Below, piece after piece: positions 42,087 through 52,413 of a stretch of 64,000 nucleotides of DNA; positions within the stretch are counted from its first letter, which is position 1; each line of letters begins with the position of its first letter. A model generated the notes under the pieces. It was not told where the DNA came from, did not search any database, and saw only the letters and a list, made by a program, of their open reading frames with translations. The translations under genes and the position numbers were made by a program. Source of the DNA: Mesostigma viride (Eukaryota > Streptophyta > Mesostigmatophyceae > Mesostigmatales > Mesostigmataceae); contig RPFO01000154.1 in NCBI GenBank assembly GCA_009746045.1, positions 5,766,146-5,830,145 of the forward strand. The letters run 5' to 3'.

Positions 42087-42833
42087 CTTCAGGCCGCTTC
42101 AAGCTGCTCGGCAGTTGGCTTCCCGACTGCGAGGACGACATGACAACACGGATCGGCATGGCGTGGGCGCACCTCCATGACCACCGCCGCTGGTGGAGCA
42201 ACCCCGCCCTACCCCGGATCGTCAACCGTGACCTCTTCAAGGTCGTCATTCTGACGATCCTGACCTACGGCGCCGAGACCTGGACACTGACGCATGCGCA
42301 GGAGCTGGAGCAACGACTCGACGGCACCGTCACCAAGATGTTGCGCAAGGCCCTTAACATCCCCTTTGGTTTGCACATTCGTAATGAGGATTTGTATGTG
42401 CTGATTTGCCCAATGTTTCCCACATTATTAGGCACAGGCGCCTGGGCCTAGCCGGGCACCTGGCCCGCACAGATCAGGTAGATACATCAGATAGACTAGC
42501 TGGCACCAAGCCCGCCCAGCCTGGGCGATATGTCCTCACCTGATGTGCCCCAGGCCGCGCGCGGCAGGGCCGCCACCCGTGGACTTTTCGTGATAGACTC
42601 GGCATGGACATGTGCTACACTAGACGTGACGGGCTCACACCCGAGCAGCCTCCTGGTTTGTCTGTAATATGGAGGCAGATGGTGCGCAAGGATAGATGGC
42701 AAGTAGTGATGAAGGAGACTACCCCCAAGTCTGTGGGGGCTCCGCGTGTGACCGCGTATGGCATTCATAGCGATTCGGGCCGCGGTGCCCACGCCCCTGT
42801 AACTAGGACCTAGATAGCTTACACCATCCATTC
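42087..42833 (+). mobile_element. LINE B copy, 5'-truncated, lacking its tail
   Basis: Begins in the RT C-terminal region (FKLLGSWLPDCEDD-type sequence, then RIGMAWAHLHDHRRWW, LTYGAETWTL, LRKALNIPFGLHIRNEDLY). It runs to TAGGACCTAGATAGC, where the next copy joins without the hairpin and tail seen at 12.1 kb. Frame broken near 42390 by a 2-nt-type change (TATGTGCTG). Confidence 0.82.
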
Positions 42834-43692
42834 CTCATTTATGCCGACGACATCACGCTCATCGAGCAGCCAGAGTCTGCCTAACTTTGGCTGGACTGCC
42901 TGGCGCTCGAGGCTCGGGCGGTTGGTCTATAGAAATCAGCCCCAAAACGGAGGCCCTGGCCCTCGGCATGGCAGGGCCCCCACCCACACTCCGCCTCTTA
43001 TAGACGACACCGAGGTCAACTACCCTCCTTCAGGCCGCTTCAAGCTGCTCGGCAGTTGGCTTCCCGACTGCGAGGACGACATGACAACACGGATCGGCAT
43101 GGCGTGGGCGCACCTCCATGACCTCCACCGCTGGTGGAGCAACCCCGCCCTACCCCGGATCGTCAACCGTGACCTCTTCAAGGTCGTCATTCTGACGATC
43201 CTGACCTACGGCGCCGAGACCTGGACACTGACGCAGGAGCTGGAGCAAAGACTCGACGGCACCGTCACCGAGATGCTGCGCAAGGCCCTTAACATCCCCT
43301 TTGGTTTGCACATTCGTAATGAGGATTTGTACGCTGATTTGCCCTATGTTTTCCACATTGTTAGGCACAGGCGCCTGGGCCTAGCCGGGCGCCTGGCCCG
43401 CACAGATCAGGTAGATACATCAGATAGACTTGCTGGCACCAAGCCCGCCCAGCCTGGGCGATATGTCCTCGGCACCCGCCTGGCGTGCCCCAGGCCGCGC
43501 GCGGCAGGGCCCATGGACTTTTTGTGATAGACTCGGCATGGACATGTGCTACACTAAACGTGACGGGCTCACACCCGGGCAGCCTCCTGGTTTGTCTGTA
43601 ATATGGAGGCAGATGACTTATGCAGAGGACTTATGCTCACGTGACGCAGTCACGTGTCTATTAATTAACCCGTGTCTATTAATTAATTCTCA
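42834..43692 (+). mobile_element. LINE B copy, longer, tandem to the previous one
   Basis: Starts at the YADD box (ATTTATGCCGACGACATC), with an in-frame stop soon after, and repeats the same region as the previous copy with an open frame of 228 codons from 42841 (PSGRFKLLGSWLPDCEDD, MLRKALNIPFGLHIRNEDLY). The 3' part keeps half of the CACGTGACGCAGTCACGTG hairpin region and a TTAATTAA tail. Internal deletions are present relative to 11.4-12.1 kb. Confidence 0.82.
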
Positions 43693-43699
43693 TCCTTAA

Positions 43700-44756
43700 C
43701 GTGAAAGAGCACGGCGGGGTTAGACCTGGTTACCGCCTTGCCGACCTGATTTATGCGGATGATACCACCCTCATCGAGCGCCCCGAGCACATTCAGACCT
43801 GGCTGGACTGCCTGGGCCTGGAGGCGCGGGCGGTGGGGCTGGAGATTAGTGTCAAAACTGAGGCGATGGTGATAGGAGCATCCAGTAAACCACCGCTGCC
43901 GCGCCTGCTCGACGGGACGGAGGTCCCGTTCCGCGACCGCTTCAAGCTGTTGGGGAGCTGGCTTCCTGACACCGCCGACGATGTGGACACCCGCATCGGC
44001 CTTGCCTGGGCCAAGCTCCGTTCGCTCACACCCTACTGGCGCTCGAAGGGCCTGAACGGGCACCGCAAGCGCATGCTCTTCAAGGTCCTCGTCCTCACGG
44101 TGCTCACGTATGGCGCCGAGGCGTGGACCCTCCCCCCAAACTGGCAGCTCGGCTCGACGGCACAGTTTACAGGATGCTCCGGCAGGTCCTTAATGTAGGT
44201 TTTTCCGAGCGTCCGTCATCAGAGTCTCTGTATCATGGCATGCCTCGTGTTTCGGACGAGATTAGACAGCGTAGGATAGCATTTGTAGGACACCTTGCAC
44301 GCACCAGCCAGGTCGACACCACCCTTGGTCTGGCCGGCCCCCAGCGGCTTGGACAGCCAGGGCGGCACATTCTGACCTGGCCTGGCCCCAAGGACATTCC
44401 CAAAAGGGTAGGGAAACCTGTCACCAACTACGTTCAGATGCTGCTGGACGACCTCGTGGTCCCAGCCCAGTTTGAGCACCGCATCCACTCTCTCTCCCGT
44501 CTTTGGACTGCCATGCAGGACAAGACGCGGTGGAAGAAGATTGTCAAGGCACACACGCCCGACCCTGTGGGCAAGCCACCTCCCCCCAAGCGGAGGAGGC
44601 GTTTTGATGAGTAGTGCAGTTAGGATTTTCTAGATAGAGTTAGGATAGTTCGATCACGCGGCTTCCTCCACCCCATCCATCATGAAATATGTGCTACATG
44701 ACCTCCCCACGGAGGCATGTTATAATTTAATTTAATTTAATTTATTAATTAATTAA
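43700..44756 (+). mobile_element. LINE C copy, 5'-truncated
   Basis: Covers the RT C-terminal half: LADLIYADDTTLIERPEHIQ (YADD box), FKLLGSWLPDTADDVDTRIG, LTVLTYGAEAWTL, then after a frameshift near 44150 LDGTVYRMLRQVLNVGF, RIAFVGHLARTSQVDTT and a C-terminal stretch ending KRRRRFDE (44614). The 3' UTR has the stem-loop ACCTCCCCACGGAGGCATG and a (TTTAA)n tail. The two overlapping frames (43701-44198 and 44123-44614) are halves of one broken ORF2. Confidence 0.88.
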
Positions 44757-45375
44757 ACACGTGCTCCCGTTGGGGAGTCACGGAGTATTAACCCCGAAAT
44801 TATGGTGGGTGGAAAGGAAGTCTACTCTACGGAAGCCGTGATGCCAAGACTGATCATGAATGAATGATGGTCATTGATCAACTAAGTATTAAACATTAAG
44901 GCGTCTTTTCATTAAGGCGTTGTCTCATTGATTAAGGCGTGCCATTAACTAATTAATTAATTAGACTCGTGCTCCCGTTGGGGAGTCACGGAGCATTAAC
45001 CCCGATGGATGGATGGATGGGTGCAAACAGTCCTACCGGTCTAGTCTATCTACATCGGCTACATACTACATCTATCTAACAACATTCTAACTACAACATC
45101 TATCTAGGCAGCCGCACGCTGCCCTAGGGGGCTATCTGGCGTGCCTCCCGGCACGAGATTGCACACGCGGGCGCTTCCCCACTGGGGGGGGCTCGTTGTC
45201 CTCTATGACCTGGGTCCACTTGGCCTTGTCCATCATCTTCTTCCAAATCACGGAGAGGCCTAGGCCCCCCATGTCCTCTACTAGCTGTTCTTTGAAGGTG
45301 CGGGCCTTGCGGCGTCTAACATCACTCACTGGGCCCAGCCCACGTCAGGAGGTGCCGGCCAGGCTGGGCTGGTCG
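44757..45375 (-). mobile_element. Two LINE A 3' fragments
   Basis: Bases 44757-44800 carry just the LINE A stem-loop end (GTGCTCCCGTTGGGGAGTC). A longer copy at 44945-45375 reaches from the TTAAT tail to the GRHLLTW region and matches 15639-16075 almost base for base, including the same frame break after GPSE (small open frame 45329-45132). Between them, 44801-44944, are ATTAAGGCGT repeats. Confidence 0.85.
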
Positions 45376-45718
45376 CAGGCGTGCCATGCTTCCACGTTTG
45401 TTGTCTCTTTTCCGTTTTTAAGTGGATCTCATTGATATAATTGATACAATATAAGTCTCATAATTGATACAAGTTGTCTACCCGGCCTAATACTGACGTC
45501 ATGTAGTGAAAATAGTAGCTACTGTCGTCATTATTCGATCGGCGTCCGAATAGTTCGGAGAACTATTCGGTGTTCGATTCGGGAAGGGCCCTTCAGCTCG
45601 GAACATATTCGGTATCCGGCGGTATCCGGAGGCAAGCTCTACCTCTGAATATATTCGCCATCGGGTTCGGGGCACCCCCCTGGTCCGGATATCCGATTCG
45701 GCAAGCCAAAACGCTATT

Positions 45719-46385
45719 TTTTCCGGTGAAATGGGTGTTAGTTTATTTCCATATAACAGTTAAGGTGACCCAGGTATGCCAAAAAATTAGCCTGAAATGC
45801 CTAGTTGTGCCTAAATTGGGGTGCCCGCATTAATAAGGCGCGCCCTGCGACCAAGGTAGCCATTGTACTGTAGATATATCGTCATCCGGCATAAGTGTAA
45901 AGACCTGGTTCATGCCCATGAGTGCATGGAAGACTTCCAGTGGGCTGGGGGTGTCATTGTTAGGGCCCGGGTCCCATACTTTGTGTTGTTCCGTCGCCAG
46001 GAGCCAGTAACGACGCATAGCCAGGTTCCAAGAGGAGATAAACCGGCGGACCACGGCACCTCTCGTGTACGCGGCACGTAACGTGAATACGGTCTGGTTG
46101 CGAACTTGCCATATGGTGTGAAGCATCGTCGTGCGTAGCCATATCCATGCCATCTGGTTGGCTGTGAGGCTCGCGTCCCATAATAATCCCGTGATGCCGA
46201 AAATAACCGTAGATCAGTAGTGTGACGGTGGTGGGGGGAGCTGTAATAGCCATCCACTTGGCCCATATACCCAGCAGCCATTGCCAAACCCCTGCGAGTT
46301 GGCAGTCCAGAAATCTGTGCTCAATTGTTTCATAAAAATTTGGACCTCATTCCCGATTTGTGCGTGTCATCCTTGCGCAGGGGCC

Positions 46386-46417
<32 letters not shown>

Positions 46418-46438
46418 TCGTATTTGTACCGAAGTACA
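45719..46438 (-). mobile_element. LINE D copy fused to U6 snRNA (chimeric retrocopy)
   Basis: In minus orientation: a complete U6 sequence (46437-46334) is directly followed by the 3' part of a LINE ORF2 with a zinc-binding C-terminal region (EHRFLDCQLAGVWQWLLG; in another frame LHTIWQVRNQTVF; then VWDPGPNND), a stop near 45832 and a 3' UTR ending ACCCATTTCACCGGAAAA. The whole is flanked by AAGCCAAAACGCTATT at 45703-45718 and 46439-46454. The coding part has frameshifts. Confidence 0.85.
46334..46437 (-). ncRNA. U6 spliceosomal RNA sequence (retrocopy)
   Basis: Reading the minus strand: a 5' stem-loop GTACTTCGGTAC, then CGATAAAATTGGAACGATAC, the ACAGAGA box, GATTAGCATGGCCCC, GCGCAAGGATGACACGC and a terminal TTTTT. 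The core is essentially identical to plant U6 as I know it, with a species-specific 5' hairpin. U6 pairs with U4 and U2 and with the 5' splice site in the spliceosome. The flank upstream is a LINE target duplication and another LINE tail, with no TATA or plant upstream element at the usual distance, so this copy is probably not transcribed from its own promoter. Confidence 0.93.
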
Positions 46439-46537
46439 AAGCCAAAACGCTATTTTCGGGGAAATGGGTATATTTTATTAGCGAATTATGGACCAAAGAG
46501 GTGAGAGGGGAAATGAGTATCAGCGAATCCTAATTAA

Positions 46538-49500
46538 CCCTTCAACTGTCATAACTGGAACCACGAGAACGGACTGAGTTTGGGTATCTTTGTGCGCCTG
46601 GCAGTAACTAGCCAAATAACATTTTCTGGCCCACCCTTGGAACCAAGCATGCTTTTATATCAAATAATGTTTAGGAAATTTGGTTGGTCACATATCCATG
46701 CCCTACACCTGCTAAAAATAGCACCCCCCTCAGGGGGGTACACTGCCCACGGGGTTCGAGACACGCATAATGCATTATGGACCATTTCTTCAAATCTGCT
46801 GGCCCTGGCCCTTTGAGAGGAGTTAAATATATTCACAGGCATGCCCAAAATGCATTGGCAACATGACATGTCACAAAACTGTGAACGCTAGCTACTAAAT
46901 GGCCGAAGCCAGCTGGCACCGTTATAACGGTGCCAGCTGGCAGGGGTATAAATGGTAGCTTAACAACACAAAACTTTATTCCAGTTGGCATAAAACATCA
47001 AGGGATGCCCAAATGGGCATAATGCACCATACCCAGGTGATAAAACAAGAGACCATGCCATATAACACATGCCAACATGCCACAAGGGGCCAAAATGGCA
47101 CTAGCGCGCGCGGTAGCGCATGACTAGCCAAGGGTGTAGCTAACTGTCAAGGCTACCTGGCTATATATGCCAAACTACGCCGGATTGCGCCTCTGGGTGC
47201 GCAGGTACTGCCTCCTACGAGGCCCTGTCAGCTGGGTGCCAGCTGCCAGCGTGCGGGTCGTGCGGCCATTGGCCTCAGCCCACGCGCGGCCAGCCGGGCT
47301 GCGGGCTGACAGGGGCTGCATGGCACGTTGGCGGCGGTCGTCGTCGTCGAGGCCAGCCACTGGCCCTGCGTGGAACACGTTCCAGCACGTGCCCGTACAC
47401 AGTGCCTGGTTGCAGTCCTTGCACCAGAAGTTGGTGCGCTTGCGCTCGGGGATCGTGGCGCACACCACGCACTGCGCCGACTCCGTCCACGGGATGCGCT
47501 CGGGCCTGAGGTGGGTGCCGCTGAACCGCCCGTCCAGCCCAGGCTGGTGGCCCCCCAGGATGCTATCCATGTCCAGCCGGGCGCCATGCCACTGGTTGTT
47601 CACTAGCTGCTGTGCGAGCAAGCTGAGGAACCCCACGTGGGAGAGGCAGTCGGGGCGGTTGGCGCGGGTGAGAGTCTGCAGGATGTAGGCGTTGACGACT
47701 GAGTTGGCCAGGTGCCCTGTGGCGGCCCGGTGCCACCACACCCGGGAGACGAGGGCCTTCTGCAGGTCGTAGTTGCTGGCCAGCTGGTCAAACTTGTCGA
47801 CCGCCTTGTAGCAGCTCCAATACGCGGGGATGAGGGACGGGGCAGTCACCATCACGCGCTGGTCACGGCCACCGTGGCGGCTGACCATCGCCTCCTCCAA
47901 GGGGATGCCCTTGCCCAGCACCCACACGAGCTTGCGGTCCTGCCAGGCGCACAGGGTCAGCCCATCCTTGTTGACAGCCCATGCGTAGTCCCCCTGGGCT
48001 GGCCTGCGGGGCATGCGGGCCTTGACCTGGGCGACGGGGATGCCACGGCGGTTGGGGAGCACTGTGCCCACCACGCGGTGGCCCATGCGGTGGCATGTCT
48101 CAATCACCTCACGCCCGGTGTAGAACCGGTCCATGGCCATGTGGACCCCGTGTGGCAGCGTGCTGGCGAGCTCACTCACCACGTGGAAGGTGTGATTGAC
48201 CTGGGGCAGCTTGTCGTACGTGTTAGCATGGTAGAGGTAGCCGGTGGGCCAGTCGTTCAGGCAATACTGCTTCACGTGGAAGGGGGCAGGCTTGCTTGGG
48301 TTGAAGCACCTGATCGGGCACAACTTGTGCCTGGACGCGATGCTTCTCTCGTCGATGGCGGCCGCGCTGCCCGGGATGAAGTACCTCTTGTATGCCTTGT
48401 TCAAGATGTCCTCCAGCCACAAGAACTGCCACAGTCGCCACTCGCGTGTCTGCGTGTTGGCAGGGCGCTGGGCAGAGTCCTGGAAGTGCAAGAAGCGTGT
48501 AATCTGCTGGAAGCGGCGCAAGGGCATCACGTTCTGCAGGTTGGCAGCATGAGCAGCACCGAGTGGCTGGCCAGAAAAATAATCCTCCCGGGCAGGCATG
48601 CCCACGAGTGACATGGTCAGGAGGATGCCAAGCCACTTGCCCAGCTCGTTCATGGAAAGAGGCGACCACTCCCGTGCCCCAGCAGATGCCGAGCGCTGCT
48701 TCTCCTCGGCATAGCGGTTTGTCTCGGTCACAATCCGCTCCAGCACGAGGGCAGGCTGCCAAAACAGCAGGAACAAGTCGAGAGGAGAAAACCTGTGAGG
48801 AACACCTGGGATGTTCTGATACATCGCCGTGCGCTCACGGTCAAACGGCGCACCATGCGGAACTCGGGGCAGCTCTGCAGGATCCGGCTTGCCAGTGCCG
48901 AACACCCACTCATCCCCGCCATCGTCGCCACCATCCGGAGCATCATCCCCCGCATCTTCCGACTCAGCATCGCTGTCCACAAGCTCGGGAACGATGTCGT
49001 CGTCATCAGAAGAGTCGCTGGGCTCGGAGTCGGGCTGATCCGGAGGGGGCAGCCGCTGCAGACGCCTCCTTGCAGCAGGCGCGATGGCAGGCGTCCTCCT
49101 CGGGTTGCCTGCACGACGCTTGGCACGTTTCTTGGGCGGGGAGGAGGAAATATCCTCGCTATCCTGCTCATCATCGCTGTCGGGCTCCGATGAAGACTCC
49201 GGGGCATCTGAGTCGTCATCTGCGCTCCCAGCCCCCTGCCCATCGTCGCCTGCATCCCCTCCCTCCTCCACCTCATCATCCGCAGGCCTAGAGGCATCTC
49301 CGACCTTCTGCCACTGAAAAATCTCGTCTTTCGTCAACTTATACCTTAATGGATCGCCGGGAAACTTGCACCATGCTGCATTTTGGCCGCGTACCAACTC
49401 CGCTACCCTGCCGTCTACGCGGTGGCGCGCATGATTTACACCGAATTCCTGCACTGCCCACGCCTCCCCGAAGTAGGCCGGAGGCAATGCCACCTTGATT

Positions 49501-49862
49501 CCAAGTTTCAATCGAAATGTGGCCAGCAGCTGGCCAGTAGGCGACGCCATGGCTACCGAGGTCAGACACCGAATTCGTCGTCGTGCACGTCTTTTTGCAA
49601 AAAAGGCGCTTTTTTTTCCCGCCGAAAGTACCCCAGGACCAGGGTACCCCCCTGGGTTTGCCAGATCAGTACTCCCTGGCCAAGTGTCCAAAGTACGGTC
49701 TGAATAGACCCACGCATAGAGTACGTCTAGATCTATCGATTGGGCCAGGTTTGACCGTTGAATTATTTTTGGCGCGGCGCCTGGTTCTGCCACAAACTCA
49801 GTCCGTTAGAGTGGCGCGAGATCAACTGGCGCCACGAAAACGGACTCAGTACAGTTTAAGGG
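46538..49862 (-). mobile_element. Complete piggyBac transposon
   Basis: TTAA lies at 46534-46537 and 49863-49866. The terminal repeats read CCCTTCAACTGT on the left and, on the other strand, CCCTTAAACTGT on the right; subterminal AACGGACTGAGTTTG is present near the left end and inverted near the right end. A single long transposase frame fills the middle. A related LINE D piece at 50434-50552 shows the same sequence without the element (CCTAATTAAGGTGGG), marking the insertion point to the base, with one A extra at the filled site. Confidence 0.93.
47175..49550 (-). CDS. piggyBac transposase
   Basis: About 791 residues from the ATG at 49550; the frame is open further to 49793, but that extension runs into the terminal repeat. 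Order: an N-terminal region (PTGQLLATFRLKLGIKV), a long acidic stretch with a nuclear-localisation-like PPKKRAKRR, then the DDE_Tnp_1_7 domain. The three catalytic aspartates are in AAAIDERSI, HMAMDRFYTG and CYKAVDKFDQL; WWHRAATGHLANSVVNAYI follows. The C-terminus has a cysteine-rich zinc finger (CVVCATIPERKR, FWCKDCNQALC, CWNVFH), which in this family binds terminal repeats. The enzyme cuts and pastes at TTAA without a footprint. No stop or frameshift is seen, so it may be active. It could also mobilise element 2 at 12.7 kb, whose ends match. Confidence 0.95.
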   Translation of the reverse strand: MASPTGQLLATFRLKLGIKVALPPAYFGEAWAVQEFGVNHARHRVDGRVAELVRGQNAAWCKFPGDPLRYKLTKDEIFQWQKVGDASRPADDEVEEGGDAGDDGQGAGSADDDSDAPESSSEPDSDDEQDSEDISSSPPKKRAKRRAGNPRRTPAIAPAARRRLQRLPPPDQPDSEPSDSSDDDDIVPELVDSDAESEDAGDDAPDGGDDGGDEWVFGTGKPDPAELPRVPHGAPFDRERTAMYQNIPGVPHRFSPLDLFLLFWQPALVLERIVTETNRYAEEKQRSASAGAREWSPLSMNELGKWLGILLTMSLVGMPAREDYFSGQPLGAAHAANLQNVMPLRRFQQITRFLHFQDSAQRPANTQTREWRLWQFLWLEDILNKAYKRYFIPGSAAAIDERSIASRHKLCPIRCFNPSKPAPFHVKQYCLNDWPTGYLYHANTYDKLPQVNHTFHVVSELASTLPHGVHMAMDRFYTGREVIETCHRMGHRVVGTVLPNRRGIPVAQVKARMPRRPAQGDYAWAVNKDGLTLCAWQDRKLVWVLGKGIPLEEAMVSRHGGRDQRVMVTAPSLIPAYWSCYKAVDKFDQLASNYDLQKALVSRVWWHRAATGHLANSVVNAYILQTLTRANRPDCLSHVGFLSLLAQQLVNNQWHGARLDMDSILGGHQPGLDGRFSGTHLRPERIPWTESAQCVVCATIPERKRTNFWCKDCNQALCTGTCWNVFHAGPVAGLDDDDRRQRAMQPLSARSPAGRAWAEANGRTTRTLAAGTQLTGPRRRQYLRTQRRNPA

Positions 49863-50260
49863 TTAAAGGTGGGCACACACACGTGTGGCGGTGACAGGTG
49901 AAAGGCTAATGGGGCGCGTTATTAGACCAGGGAAGCCATTGGACCTGAGTAATGTCGCCATGAGGCATACTGGTGAATACCTGATTACGGCCCAGTATAT
50001 CATGAAAAAGCTGGAGCGGGCTGGGCTTGTCGTTATTGGGCCCTGGGTCCCACACCCTGTGTTGTTCCTGAGCTAACAAAGCCAAAACGCTATTCGGTAC
50101 AACCCTACCGAACACTTTTCTTCCTCACAAGCGGCTTTTCTAGTATCTTCCAACTTTCGCAGCACAATCTCGACGTGCAGAAATTGAAGCCAGAGGAACT
50201 ACTCACAATCTACGTTTCGTACGTATAAAAACGGACGGGACCAAACCGTTTTACTGTACG

Positions 50261-50568
50261 TAACAGGACACATTTCCGGTGAAATGGGTGTTAGTTTATT
50301 TCCATATAACAGTTAAGGTGACCCAGGTAACAGGACACATTTCCAGGTAAATAGGTGTACGTTTATTCCAAATATAGCCAGTAATTAATCCCTGCTAAGC
50401 CTAGGGTGTCAAGATGGTAACAGGACACATTTCGGGGAAATGGGTATATTTTATTAGCCAATTATGGACCAAAGAGGTGAGAGGGGAAATGAGTATCAGC
50501 GAATCCTAATTAAGGTGGGCACACACACGTGTGGCGGTGACAGGTGAAAGGCTAACAGGACACATTTC
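50261..50568 (-). mobile_element. Three LINE D tails inserted one after another at one target
   Basis: The 16-nt string TAACAGGACACATTTC occurs at 50261-50276, 50328-50343, 50418-50433 and 50553-50568. Between the copies lie three short LINE D 3' ends of 51, 74 and 119 bp in minus orientation, each different (starting CGGTGAAATGGGTG, CAGGTAAATAGGTG and GGGGAAATGGGTA on the plus strand). The third matches the flanks of the piggyBac at 46.5-49.9 kb and is the empty version of that site. Confidence 0.9.
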
Positions 50569-51970
50569 ATTTCGGCACGAGTCGTGCGATCTAATGAGCT
50601 TAGTGACTTATGAAGGCCCCAAGTACCCTAGTATCTACTTGTGCATGCATAAGGCCGGACCAGCCTGTGGCTCCACTAATAATCTCTGTCGGATAACCGA
50701 CGCGGGAATAAACTGACTGACTGACGTAACAGGAACCACGGACATTTACTGTAGTCCGTTTGCATCAGTCCCAACTCCCAAGACGTCCCAACGTCGCGTC
50801 ATTTTACATGCGAGTGATGCGACAGATTGCACGTGACATTCATGATCATTTGGCAAACGTCCACTCAAGCGAGAAAACGAACTTCATGGACGCGCGTGCA
50901 GAAAAAGCGACACACACAAGCAGTTGCGCAAAAGCTTCATATTCGCAAGAACGGAAGGTAGACACAATCTTGGTGTTAACTAAGTATATGTTCATGGCAG
51001 CAAACACCGACAGCGGAGGCCCGTGCCCGATATGCAGAATTTTGTAGCTATTATAGCTTTGACGTGCTTTCTTCACCGAGTTTCTGTAGTGCATTCTTGC
51101 GGTTCATTGCGCGCAACCTTCATGCAATTGTTCGTGTAAGAGGTTTTTCTTATTTACGGCTAGACGCTGACCTTCGCGCGACCTGGGGGCGCGGTTCTCG
51201 TGAATGCACTCTATCTGGGAACGTTTCTTCATTCTCTGCCCGTCAAACTTACGGTGAGTTCCTTTTTGGTGGCGAGAATGTTAATAATGTACTGTAGATC
51301 GTACAACATAAATGTTCGGCATCTTTTGTGAATCCGTCATACGCTTGATGCGTGCCTTCATGCATATACTTCGTAATTGTGCACTGCTTTTCTGGTCCTG
51401 AAATATTTTTCCCATGTGAATAGTTTTCTAGCGCTTTCCATGTGAAGGACTCTGTTAAGGCGAGACCCGGCATGCGACCGCTATGGCGGGCCATAACTGC
51501 GTAGACGGACATCAGTCTTGCCTTTCTGGGAATGGTATTTTGGTGTAGCGATTAGAAGCGTCGCATTTCAAGGAGCTGGCTTTATTTTTGCAGTGCAGGT
51601 CATAGCTATTCCTTGTTGTTCAGCCGCGTAGATTGCGTCTACCGAGCTTCTTAGCGTTTACGTAGTCACGGGGTTATTGTAAAAAGGGCACGCCGAATGC
51701 CGCCAAGACCGAGGAAACACAGGTTGTAGCAAGCCAGACGTTGTTGTGCATGCTCGTTTTTTTCCCCCCAAGACAACTAGTCCCGTAAAAACTATCAGCT
51801 TGTGTTTTTACTTGAACATATTTGGCACCTGGCAACCTTGTTTTAAATTTCATTTTGCCACTGTTTTCCATGAAGACAGTTCTGCCTTTTCCGGTAATTT
51901 TCCCTGCCTTATAGCCAGCAGTTGCCATGGTGTACTTGTCTTTTACCCAGTTAGTGCAGCACGTACCCTT
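50569..51970. other. Intergenic, nothing recognised
   Basis: AT-richer than the gene regions; short frames only. No domain, RNA gene or transposon end is evident. Confidence 0.5.
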
Positions 51971-52413
51971 CCCTCCCTCCCTCCCTCCCTCCCTCCCTCC
52001 CTCCCTCACTCACTCACTCACTCACTCACTCACTCACTCACTCCCTCACTCCCTCACTCACTCACTCACTCACTCACTCACTCACTCACTCCCTCCCTCC
52101 CTCCCTCCCTCCCTCCCTCCCTCCCTCCCTCCCTCCCTCCCTCCCTCCCTCCCTCCCTCCCTCCTCCCTCCCTCCCTCCCTCCCTCCCTCCCTCCCTCCC
52201 TCCCTCCCTCCCTCCCTCCCTCCCTCCCTCCCTCCCTCCCTCCCGCCCGCCCGCCCGCCCGCCCGCCCGCCCGCCGCCGCCCGCCCGCCCGCCCGCCCGC
52301 CCGCCCGCCCGCCCGCCCGCCCGCCCGCCCGCCCGCCCGCCCGCCCGCCCGCCCGCCCGCCGCCGCCCGCCCGCCCACCTACCCACCTACCTACCTACCT
52401 ACCTACCTACCTA
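51971..52413. repeat. Tetranucleotide repeat tract (CCCT, CTCA, CCCG, CCTA)
   Basis: Successive blocks: (CCCT)n to about 52006, (CTCA)n to about 52090, (CCCT)n to about 52243, (CCCG)n to about 52375, then (CCTA)n. Sharp switches between motifs suggest stepwise mutation of one starting motif. Long open frames on both strands here are artefacts. Confidence 0.97.

Larger units (their letters stand above)
46455..50078 (-). mobile_element. LINE D copy split by a piggyBac element
   Basis: Two parts of one 5'-truncated LINE D insertion: 46455-46537 (3' terminus GGGGAAATGGGTATATTTTA on the plus strand) and 49863-50078 (last coding part: LLAQEQHRVWDPGPNND, NQVFTSMPHGDI, VQWLPWS). Target copies AAGCCAAAACGCTATT lie at 46439-46454 and 50079-50094. 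The piggyBac sits in its 3' UTR at a TTAA. Confidence 0.8.

Noticed and set aside
50566-50590. TTCGGCACGAG as a cDNA-library adaptor contaminant
   Set aside because: The string is short, GGCACGAG also occurs elsewhere in the window within LINE sequence, and no other vector sequence adjoins it.
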